Below are positions 1 through 6,103 of a stretch of DNA of 9,804 bases, piece after piece. The notes under the pieces are model-generated. The model was not told the origin of the DNA. It worked only from the letters and a program-made list of their open reading frames with translations, and made no database searches. The stretch's first letter is position 1, and each line of letters begins with the position of its first letter. The translations under genes were made by a program, and so were the position numbers. Source of the DNA: Thermoanaerobaculaceae bacterium (GTDB taxonomy: Bacteria; Acidobacteriota; UBA4820); NCBI GenBank assembly GCA_012798145.1, contig JAAZNT010000306.1, positions 1-9,804 on the forward strand, given 5' to 3'.

Positions 1-1626
1 AACGCCATCGTCGCTCTTCTTTTGAACTTTGTTCTTATTCTTGGAGTTATGGCGACTTTTGGAATGACCCTTACCGTTCCCGGCATAGCGGGTATTATTC
101 TCACACTCGGTATGGCTGTTGACGCCAATGTTCTTGTCTATGAGAGAATAAGAGACGAATTAAACGAAAAGAAAACTGTCATAACAGCAATAGCCAATGG
201 TTTTGGCAAAGCGTTTATAACAATTCTTGACTCAAACTTGACCACAATAATTTCTGGACTTTTCCTATTCCAGTTTGGAACGGGACCAATTAAAGGCTTT
301 GCAGTAACTCTTATCGTAGGTCTTCTGGCTTCAATGTTTACTTCTGTATTTGTTTCAAGATGGCTCTATGATCTCGTAACTTATATAAGAAGCAAAGGCG
401 GAAAAGTTCCAGTTACAACACTTTCAATTGGCTCAACCACATCTTTGAGAAATCTTAACATCCCATGGCTAAATTATCAATTCTTCTTTATTGCTATTTC
501 TATTATTTTAATAGCGATTGGTATGTACAGCGTTGCAACCAAAGGACTTAATTGGGGAATTGACTTTAGGGGAGGTCAGGAAGTTGAAGTCAAGTTCGCT
601 AATAATGTAGAGCCAAGAGCAATAGAGTCAGAATTAAGAAAGAAACTCCCGTATCCTCTTACAGTTGTAAGATATGGCGATGCCCAAGAAAACGAACTGC
701 TTGTTAGAATTGAAGCTCGCGACGAAAAAGGCGCTCTTCTTTCAGAAGAAGCCCTCGCAAAAACGCTTGACGGGGTGAGAGAGGTTCTTGCTGATGATTC
801 AGTCAAAAATGGGGTTAAGGAAGGCAAAATTGATCTCAACAACACAACTTCGGCAACGATTTCTGAACTTCTTTCGCAAGCAATAACTTCAGGAGAATTA
901 GGCGGCTCACTTGACCAGTGCAAAAACATTGCAGATTCAATAATGGAAGTTAAGAAAAACAACAAGGGAATAATAAAAGATTTCTCTCAACTGAAAGATA
1001 GCAATCTTGTCAATGACAACATAATTTCATTGTTGCAAAAGAAGACGATCATAGGAAATTTCTCTATCTTGAGAATTGATACAGTAGGCCCGACAATCGG
1101 AAAAGAACTCAAAGACAAATCAAAACTCCTTGTTTTCTGGTCGCTCCTTGCGAACCTTGTCTATGCCTGGTTCAGATTTAAGTTAAGATTCGGAGTGGGC
1201 GCTCTTGTTGCATTGATCCACGATGCTATTATATCAATAGGCTTTATGTCTCTCTTTGGAGTGGAAGTTAATATTCCTGCAATCGCCGCTCTTTTAACTC
1301 TGCTCGGTTATTCAATTAACGACACAATAGTCGTTTTTGACAGAGTAAGAGAGCATATGAAAAATCAAAGAAGAGACGAAGACAAAGAGTTGTTTGACAG
1401 GTCAATCAATGAAGTTTTCTCAAGAACATTGGTCACTTCGTTCCTCACTTTTGTTGTTGTGGCAGCAATGTTGATTTACGGCGGCGAGGCGATTCACTCT
1501 TTCGCTTTTGTAATGACTTGGGGAATCGTAGTAGGAACATATTCCTCTATTTTCATCGCCTCTCCAATAGTTTTGTGGTGGAATAAACTTGGCATAGAAA
1601 AACTCTTTTCAAAGAAGAGGAGATAG
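1..1626 (+). CDS. secDF: SecD-SecF fusion protein, protein-export membrane subunit (5' end outside window)
   Basis: Accessory subunit of the Sec translocon in the inner membrane; in the known family it uses the proton gradient to pull secreted proteins across. The frame is open to base 1, so the start lies upstream; 541 residues are visible. Fragment residues 1-125 are the SecD C-terminal membrane part, with the hallmark segment GIAGIILTLGMAVDANV and the ERIRDE motif. A short linker (about 126-150) leads without a stop into SecF: a transmembrane helix near 157-178, the GLNWGIDFRGG motif at 182-193, the periplasmic domain, VGPTIGKEL from 362, then the SecF membrane bundle with VVFDRVREH and a basic tail (FSKKRR). 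SecD and SecF are separate genes in E. coli and fused in some other lineages. The SecF periplasmic domain carries about 87 extra residues (266-352). The next gene follows after 51 bp on the same strand. Identification is very secure. Confidence 0.96.
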   Translation, partial: NAIVALLLNFVLILGVMATFGMTLTVPGIAGIILTLGMAVDANVLVYERIRDELNEKKTVITAIANGFGKAFITILDSNLTTIISGLFLFQFGTGPIKGFAVTLIVGLLASMFTSVFVSRWLYDLVTYIRSKGGKVPVTTLSIGSTTSLRNLNIPWLNYQFFFIAISIILIAIGMYSVATKGLNWGIDFRGGQEVEVKFANNVEPRAIESELRKKLPYPLTVVRYGDAQENELLVRIEARDEKGALLSEEALAKTLDGVREVLADDSVKNGVKEGKIDLNNTTSATISELLSQAITSGELGGSLDQCKNIADSIMEVKKNNKGIIKDFSQLKDSNLVNDNIISLLQKKTIIGNFSILRIDTVGPTIGKELKDKSKLLVFWSLLANLVYAWFRFKLRFGVGALVALIHDAIISIGFMSLFGVEVNIPAIAALLTLLGYSINDTIVVFDRVREHMKNQRRDEDKELFDRSINEVFSRTLVTSFLTFVVVAAMLIYGGEAIHSFAFVMTWGIVVGTYSSIFIASPIVLWWNKLGIEKLFSKKRR

Positions 1627-1677
1627 ACCTTGTTTTTAATCCCTTCTTTGAGTTATTCTCAACTCTAAGAGGGCGCA

Positions 1678-3240
1678 ATGGCAGAAACGCTTTTTCAGGG
1701 AGAAGAAAAACCATATTTTATTTCCTTTTCGTCTCCGAAGGGAGGGGTTGGAACGACCCTCCTTTCTGTCAATTTTGCCATTCAACTTGCAAAAAAAGGC
1801 AACAATGTTCTTCTCGTTGACCTTGCTTTAAACAAAGCTTCAACCCATTTGTTTCTTGGAATGAACCTTCCGGAGAAAAATTTCTCAATTCTCACCTCAT
1901 CAAAGGGAACGGAATTAAAAAACTGTATATCTTCAACCCCCGTTTCAAACCTTTCTTTAATCGCAGGGATGCCAGAATCGCTTGATCTTGCGAATATCCC
2001 TTACCTTTTGAAGCAAAAAATTTTAACTGATTTGAAAAACCTGCCATACGAATACATAATTATGGATTGCGGTTCAGGAACTTCAAATGACAGTCTTGAT
2101 TTTACTCTTTCATCAGATTTCATAGTTTTTACGGTTTCTCCAAACCCTCTTACAATAGAGCCGTTTTATAGATATCTCAGAGCGCTTTTGCATAGACTTC
2201 TCATGCTTTCCTTCAACAAGAAAAAATATCAGGCGTTAAAAAACAAAATTGATCCCTTCTCTCCGCTAAAAGGGCTTTTTGAACTTGAAGAAACAACTGA
2301 ATCTGACATAAATGATATAGAAAAAGCGTTATCTGAGAAGAAAATGGGGTTTGTTTTCACAAAAGCCACCGAAAAAGATCTTCGGTTAGGTTCCCAAATT
2401 GAAAGCATAATAAAAAAGTTTTTTAAAATTGAAGTCCCGTTTTTAGGGAACATAGATTGGGATTCAATTGCGGAACAGGCGCTTCTATCTTTAGAGCCAA
2501 TATCAAAAAATTATCCAATTTGTCAATACAGTCTTTCAGTAGAAAAAATTGTGAATAAGATAACCAAGATGCAGGAAGAGCCAATAAAACAAGTTGAAAT
2601 CAGACCAAAGAAAAAAGATTTTATTACCGCTTACGAAATCCTTGAAATATCACCAAACGCTCATCCCAAAGAGATTCAGGCTGCTTATCAGAAAAAACTT
2701 GAAATTTATTCAGACAACTCGTTTGCAACCATTGGCTTGATGACAAAAGAAGAAAAGGAAAAAGAGAGAGACTCGCTTGAGCAAAATTACAAACTATTGA
2801 TCAACAGCCAAAGCAGACAAAAATATGACGAGGAATTAATTTCAAAGAATTTTATAAAAGAAGAGGAAAGAATCTCAGATTACAAGGATATTCAGGAACA
2901 GCCCCGAATTTTCCAAGAAATTCAAGAAGCTATCTCTGAACCAGAAAATAATGGCGAAGAAAAAAGCGAAATTTCCGAAATAACCTATTATGACGGCGCA
3001 AGTTTAAGAAAAATAAGACAAGCAATGAAAATCTCTGTGGAAGAAATCGTTTCCGAAACAAACATAAGGTCTTGGTATATCCAATCAATAGAAGAGGAAA
3101 GGTATGACGCTCTTCCCGCAAGGATTTATCTGAAAGGTTTTCTTAAACAGATAGCAATGTATCTTAAAATATCTCCCGAAAAAGTCCTGAGAGATTACCT
3201 TGAAAGGTACGACTCTTGGGCGTCAAAAAAAGGCGACTGA
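1678..3240 (+). CDS. MinD/FlhG-like P-loop protein fused to a J-like domain and a RodZ-type HTH domain
   Basis: 520 residues, no signal peptide or membrane helix, so cytosolic. Residues 13-300 form a MinD/ParA/FlhG-like ATPase fold: SPKGGVGTTLLSVNFA at 19-34, VLLVDLAL at 44-51, IIMDCGSG at 127-134, a VSPNP turn at 153-157 and a late VPFLGNIDWDS block at 253-263. The deviant Walker A signature lysine is kept (K21), but the P-loop lysine is Thr26 and the second Asp of the usual DxD is Ala50. Residues 318-386 resemble a J domain (AYEILEISPNAHPKEIQAAY, ending SRQKYDEEL), but the HPD triad is absent (IYSDNS instead). After a Glu-rich linker, 437-515 matches the RodZ N-terminal HTH (HTH_25), and the protein ends there, without RodZ's membrane helix. 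A GAGGG ribosome binding site at about 1668-1672 supports ATG 1678. The role is not known to me; a polarity, localisation or scaffold function is inferred. Confidence 0.85.
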   Translation: MAETLFQGEEKPYFISFSSPKGGVGTTLLSVNFAIQLAKKGNNVLLVDLALNKASTHLFLGMNLPEKNFSILTSSKGTELKNCISSTPVSNLSLIAGMPESLDLANIPYLLKQKILTDLKNLPYEYIIMDCGSGTSNDSLDFTLSSDFIVFTVSPNPLTIEPFYRYLRALLHRLLMLSFNKKKYQALKNKIDPFSPLKGLFELEETTESDINDIEKALSEKKMGFVFTKATEKDLRLGSQIESIIKKFFKIEVPFLGNIDWDSIAEQALLSLEPISKNYPICQYSLSVEKIVNKITKMQEEPIKQVEIRPKKKDFITAYEILEISPNAHPKEIQAAYQKKLEIYSDNSFATIGLMTKEEKEKERDSLEQNYKLLINSQSRQKYDEELISKNFIKEEERISDYKDIQEQPRIFQEIQEAISEPENNGEEKSEISEITYYDGASLRKIRQAMKISVEEIVSETNIRSWYIQSIEEERYDALPARIYLKGFLKQIAMYLKISPEKVLRDYLERYDSWASKKGD

Positions 3241-3241
3241 T

Positions 3242-4081
3242 TTATTCTTTCTTAAAATCCAAAGAAGCAGAGTTGACACAATACCTTAATCCAGTGGGCT
3301 GAGGACCATCGTTAAAAATGTGTCCTAAGTGGGCGCCGCATTTCTTGCAGTAAATTTCTGTTCTCGTCATATTGTTAGAAGTGTCAATCCTCTTGCCAAT
3401 TTCTCCTATAGCATCAAAAAAACTTGGCCATCCGCTTTTTGAGTCATATTTGCTTTTTGAGGAAAATAGCGGTGTTTCGCAAATTGCACAATAGTAAATC
3501 CCATTTTCAAAGTTTTTGTAATATTTCCCGCTAAAAGGCGGCTCTGTTTCTTTGAGTTGGGTTACTCTATAAGTAAGGTCTTGTGAGTTTTCTGCTTTTT
3601 TGGCATTTGAAATTGCACAACCGCCTTTCTTGTTTTTTTCGTAGTATTTCTGGTGATATTCTTCCGCCCTGTAAAATGGTTTAGCCATTTCTATTGATGT
3701 TACAATTTTTCTTTTATATTTTCCCAATTTCTCAAGGTTTTCTTTTGATTTTATCGCTTTATCAAACTGTTCTTTAGTTGTGCAGAAAATGGCGGATCTG
3801 TATTGATAGCCAAAGTCAAATCCCTGTCTGTTTAAGCTTGTCGGGTCGTGAATAGACCAAAATTCTTCAAGCAATTGTTCATAAGATATTTTTTCGGGGT
3901 CAAACTTTATTCTAACTGCTTCCGCGTGTCCGGTATTTCCTCCGCAGACTTCTTTGTAGGTAGGATTAACAACGCTGCCTCCTGTATATCCAACTTCAGT
4001 TTCAACAACACCATTCAGATGCTGAAAATGAAATTCAACACCCCAAAAACATCCTGCAGCAAATATCGCAATTTCAAGCAT
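3242..4081 (-). CDS. msrAB: Bifunctional peptide methionine sulfoxide reductase MsrA-MsrB
   Basis: Reduces both S- and R-epimers of methionine sulfoxide, repairing oxidised proteins. 279 residues with MsrA first. MsrA (about 2-160) has GCFWG with catalytic Cys11, the GYTGG and GHAEAV motifs, NRQGFDFGYQYRSAIF, and a likely resolving Cys155 in the KKGGC tail. MsrB (about 170-279) has PPFSGKYY, zinc ligands C198/C201 and C245/C248, SGWPSF, GHIFNDGP and catalytic Cys268 in RYCVNSASL. In many two-Cys MsrB proteins the segment before GWPSF reads SGCGWPSF; here it is SKSGWPSF, so the usual recycling Cys is a serine. There is no signal peptide, so it is cytosolic, unlike the secreted Neisseria PilB type. 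The start at 4081 is fixed by an AGGAGG five bases upstream. The 3' end faces the preceding gene with one base between the stop codons. Confidence 0.96.
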   Translation of the reverse strand: MLEIAIFAAGCFWGVEFHFQHLNGVVETEVGYTGGSVVNPTYKEVCGGNTGHAEAVRIKFDPEKISYEQLLEEFWSIHDPTSLNRQGFDFGYQYRSAIFCTTKEQFDKAIKSKENLEKLGKYKRKIVTSIEMAKPFYRAEEYHQKYYEKNKKGGCAISNAKKAENSQDLTYRVTQLKETEPPFSGKYYKNFENGIYYCAICETPLFSSKSKYDSKSGWPSFFDAIGEIGKRIDTSNNMTRTEIYCKKCGAHLGHIFNDGPQPTGLRYCVNSASLDFKKE

Positions 4082-4086
4082 AAATA

Positions 4087-4092
4087 CCTCCT
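4087..4092 (-). promoter_or_regulatory. Ribosome binding site of msrAB
   Basis: A perfect AGGAGG on the minus strand, five bases before ATG 4081. It decides the msrAB start, which lies only nine codons before the catalytic GCFWG motif. Confidence 0.85.
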
Positions 4093-4105
4093 TTTACTTT
4101 AAACA

Positions 4106-4111
4106 ATATTA
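4106..4111 (-). promoter_or_regulatory. Possible -10 element for msrAB
   Basis: TAATAT on the minus strand lies 24 bases upstream of the msrAB start, which leaves room for a short leader containing the ribosome binding site. The hexamer 17 bases further upstream (CTTAGG, 4134-4129) is a poor -35, so this is a weak prediction. Confidence 0.25.
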
Positions 4112-4137
4112 AGGGCTTTTTTATTCTCCCTAAGAAG

Positions 4138-4146
4138 TGGTATATT
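4138..4146 (+). promoter_or_regulatory. Possible extended -10 promoter for the carboxyltransferase operon
   Basis: TGGTATATT fits the extended -10 pattern TGnTATAAT with one mismatch. Transcription would start near 4152-4154, giving a leader of about 36 bases that includes the AGGAGG at 4180-4185. No good -35 is visible at 16-18 bases upstream (T-rich sequence only), which an extended -10 can tolerate. This is inference from motif and position. Confidence 0.4.
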
Positions 4147-4179
4147 ATTCTTTGACCCTTTTTGGGGAAAAACATTTTT

Positions 4180-4185
4180 AGGAGG
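4180..4185 (+). promoter_or_regulatory. Ribosome binding site of the carboxyltransferase gene
   Basis: AGGAGG four bases before ATG 4190. It fixes the start that gives the usual family N-terminus (MSLREKVFEFFKKKE). Confidence 0.85.
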
Positions 4186-4189
4186 CATT

Positions 4190-5734
4190 ATGAGCCTTAG
4201 AGAAAAGGTTTTTGAATTTTTTAAGAAGAAAGAAACTGTTTTGAGCGGCGGCGGAGCAAAGGCTGTGGAAAAGCAGATCTCTATGGGAAAACTTACCGCA
4301 AGAGATAGAATAACCAAATTGCTTGACCCCGGCTCTTTCCATGAATATGATATGTTCGTTGAACATAAATGCAAAGATTTTGGAATGGAAAACAAACAGC
4401 TTCCGGGAGACGGCGTCGTAACAGGCACAGGAACTATTTCTGGACACCCTGTCTGCATATATGCTCAAGATTTCACGGTTGCAGGAGGCTCGCTCGGCTA
4501 TATGCACGCAAGAAAGATCACAAAGATTATGGACCATGCAATGAAACTTGGCGTTCCAATAATCGGAATAAACGATTCAGGAGGGGCGAGAATTCAGGAA
4601 GGGGTAAATTCGCTGGCAGGTTATGGAGAAATTTTCTACCGCAATACTCTTGCTTCGGGAGTAATCCCTCAAATATCAGTAATTCTTGGTCCCTGCGCGG
4701 GTGGGGCTGTCTACTCTCCAGCACTCACAGACTTTGTTTTTGTGGTTGATAAAATCTCCAAAATGTTCATAACGGGACCTGAAGTGATAAAAACTGTTTT
4801 GGGCGAAGAAATAAGTATGGAAGAACTTGGAGGAGCAAAAATACAATGTGAAATATCTGGCAACGCCCACTTCTTTGCCGAAAGTGAAGAGGAATGCTTC
4901 CAACAAATTAAAAAGCTTGTAACATTTATTCCTTGGAACAACAGGAAAAAAGCGGACACTTTTCCCCCGAAACCTCCCAAATTCCAATACGATATTGAAA
5001 AAATAATTCCCGAAAGCCCAAGAGAACCCTATGATATAAGAGATGTTATCAGGGCAGTGTCAGACGATTCAGACTTTTTTGAAATTTACGAAAGATGGGC
5101 TTCAAATCTTGTTATCGGCTTCTCAAGAGTCAGGGGAGAGACTGTCGGCATTGTCGCAAATCAGCCCTTTGTTCTTGCTGGAGTTCTTGATGTCGACTCT
5201 TCAGACAAAGCGGCAAGATTTATTAGATTCTGCGACGCCTTCAACATTCCTTTGATAACATTTGTTGACCTTCCGGGTTACCTTCCCGGCGTAGATCAGG
5301 AATACGCGGGAGTAATTAGGCACGGAGCAAAAGTCCTTTACGCTTACAGCGAAGCAGTCGTTCCCAAAATAACAATTATTTTAAGAAAAGCATACGGCGG
5401 AGGATATATTGCTATGTGTTCAAGGCATTTAGGTGCTGACTTTGTATTCGCCTGGCCCACTGCCGAAATCGCTGTTATGGGACCGGAAGGCGCCGCCAAC
5501 ATAATATTCAAGAAAGAAATAGAATCATCTTCAAATCCGGAAGAAACAAGAAAGGCAAAAGTCAAAGAATACACTGACAAATTTGCAAATCCTTACATAG
5601 CGGCTGCAAATGGATACATTGACGCAATAATTTCTCCAAGAGAAACGAGAGACTATCTTATTCACGCCCTTTCGGTCGCCTCTCGCAAAGTTGAAGAAAG
5701 GCCCCAAAAGAAACACGGGATACCGCCATTTTAA
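4190..5734 (+). CDS. mmdA: Biotin-dependent acyl-CoA carboxyltransferase subunit (methylmalonyl-CoA decarboxylase alpha / transcarboxylase 12S / PccB family)
   Basis: Transfers CO2 between carboxybiotin and an acyl-CoA, most likely the propionyl-/methylmalonyl-CoA pair. 514 residues, normal full length, with two crotonase-like halves. The N-half has GKLTARDRI at 33-41, the oxyanion glycines GGSLG (99-103), NDSGGARIQEG (128-138) and GPCAGGAVYSPALTDF (167-182). The C-half has VANQP (322-326), FVDLPGYLPG (358-367), KAYGGGYIAM (400-409) and AWPTAEIAVMGPEGAANIIF (421-440), ending KKHGIPPF. At the site where propionyl-CoA carboxylase beta subunits commonly have Asp (GGAYDVM), this protein has Ile408, as in the MmdA/12S branch as I recall it. 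The biotin carrier gene begins one base after the stop, so the two are surely one operon; PEPCK follows. The family is certain. The choice between decarboxylase, transcarboxylase and propionyl-CoA carboxylase is not settled, because the third partner is outside the window. Confidence 0.93.
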   Translation: MSLREKVFEFFKKKETVLSGGGAKAVEKQISMGKLTARDRITKLLDPGSFHEYDMFVEHKCKDFGMENKQLPGDGVVTGTGTISGHPVCIYAQDFTVAGGSLGYMHARKITKIMDHAMKLGVPIIGINDSGGARIQEGVNSLAGYGEIFYRNTLASGVIPQISVILGPCAGGAVYSPALTDFVFVVDKISKMFITGPEVIKTVLGEEISMEELGGAKIQCEISGNAHFFAESEEECFQQIKKLVTFIPWNNRKKADTFPPKPPKFQYDIEKIIPESPREPYDIRDVIRAVSDDSDFFEIYERWASNLVIGFSRVRGETVGIVANQPFVLAGVLDVDSSDKAARFIRFCDAFNIPLITFVDLPGYLPGVDQEYAGVIRHGAKVLYAYSEAVVPKITIILRKAYGGGYIAMCSRHLGADFVFAWPTAEIAVMGPEGAANIIFKKEIESSSNPEETRKAKVKEYTDKFANPYIAAANGYIDAIISPRETRDYLIHALSVASRKVEERPQKKHGIPPF

Positions 5735-5735
5735 A

Positions 5736-6050
5736 ATGAACGACGAATTCAAAGATCTTTTTGTTGACGGAAGCAATTACAAAACGAAACTCACCCGAAA
5801 GTTTGGCTTGAGGAAAATCAAGCCCGAAGTTGACGATCCCAAAATCATCAAAGCGTTTATACCCGGCTTAATTAAAGCAGTCTATGTAAAAGAGGGAGAT
5901 TCAGTCAGAAGAGGAGACAAACTTCTTGTTCTTGAAGCGATGAAAATGGAAAATCAAATTCTGTCAGCAACAAAAGGAACAGTAAAAAAGATCAATGTCG
6001 AAGCTGGCAAAGTCGTCGTAAAAGGGGAAATACTCTTAGAAATTGAATAA
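5736..6050 (+). CDS. Biotin carboxyl carrier protein of the acyl-CoA carboxyltransferase
   Basis: Small swinging-arm subunit that carries carboxybiotin between catalytic sites. 104 residues from ATG 5736. Residues 38-104 form a biotinyl/lipoyl-type barrel with FIPGLIKAVYVKEGD, the biotinylation site EAMKMEN (Lys86 being the target) and the closing GEILLEIE. The N-terminal 35 residues (VDGSNYKTKLTRKFGLRK) match the short extension seen in carriers paired with MmdA-type subunits, as I recall them. The ATG lies one base after the preceding TAA, with no convincing Shine-Dalgarno, so translation is probably coupled to the carboxyltransferase. A TTG at 5691 in the same frame would add 15 residues overlapping the upstream gene, but it has no ribosome binding site and I reject it. 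Confidence 0.9.
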   Translation: MNDEFKDLFVDGSNYKTKLTRKFGLRKIKPEVDDPKIIKAFIPGLIKAVYVKEGDSVRRGDKLLVLEAMKMENQILSATKGTVKKINVEAGKVVVKGEILLEIE

Positions 6051-6092
6051 ATATTTTTTTTGGAATCATTATCGAATTAGCCATTTAAAAAA

Positions 6093-6098
6093 AGGAGG
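6093..6098 (+). promoter_or_regulatory. Ribosome binding site of the PEP carboxykinase gene
   Basis: AGGAGG after an A-rich stretch, five bases before ATG 6104. The strong site suggests that this gene is translated independently of the carrier gene 53 bases upstream. I found no convincing promoter or terminator in that gap, only a T-run near 6054-6061. Confidence 0.8.
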
Positions 6099-6103
6099 TT
6101 CTT

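Noticed and set aside
22..24. TTG at 22 as the true start of secDF
   Set aside because: The frame is open to base 1 and residues 1-7 continue the conserved SecD membrane segment, so the gene begins outside the window.
576..965. 129-codon open frame on the minus strand inside secDF
   Set aside because: It is a shadow of the secDF coding frame, with no recognisable domain and no ribosome binding site.
1647..1667. Short stem (GAGTT/AACTC) between secDF and the next gene as a terminator
   Set aside because: The stem is only 5 bp and no T-run follows, so read-through is more likely.
4152..4157. TTGACC as a -35 element for the carboxyltransferase operon
   Set aside because: A -10 at normal spacing would fall at about 4175-4180 and put the start of transcription in or past the ribosome binding site.
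4099..4537. Two 119-codon minus-strand open frames overlapping the carboxyltransferase start
   Set aside because: They are antisense to strongly conserved family sequence and show no domain features; coding-bias shadows.
5691..5735. In-frame TTG start that would extend the biotin carrier by 15 residues
   Set aside because: It has no ribosome binding site and overlaps the end of the carboxyltransferase; ATG 5736 gives the expected carrier N-terminus.
6048..6061. T-run after the biotin carrier as an intrinsic terminator
   Set aside because: No stable G+C-rich hairpin precedes the run.
6060..6088. Promoter between the biotin carrier and pckA (TTGGAA with ATTTAA)
   Set aside because: Both hexamers are weak, and transcription would begin on top of the AGGAGG at 6093-6098.
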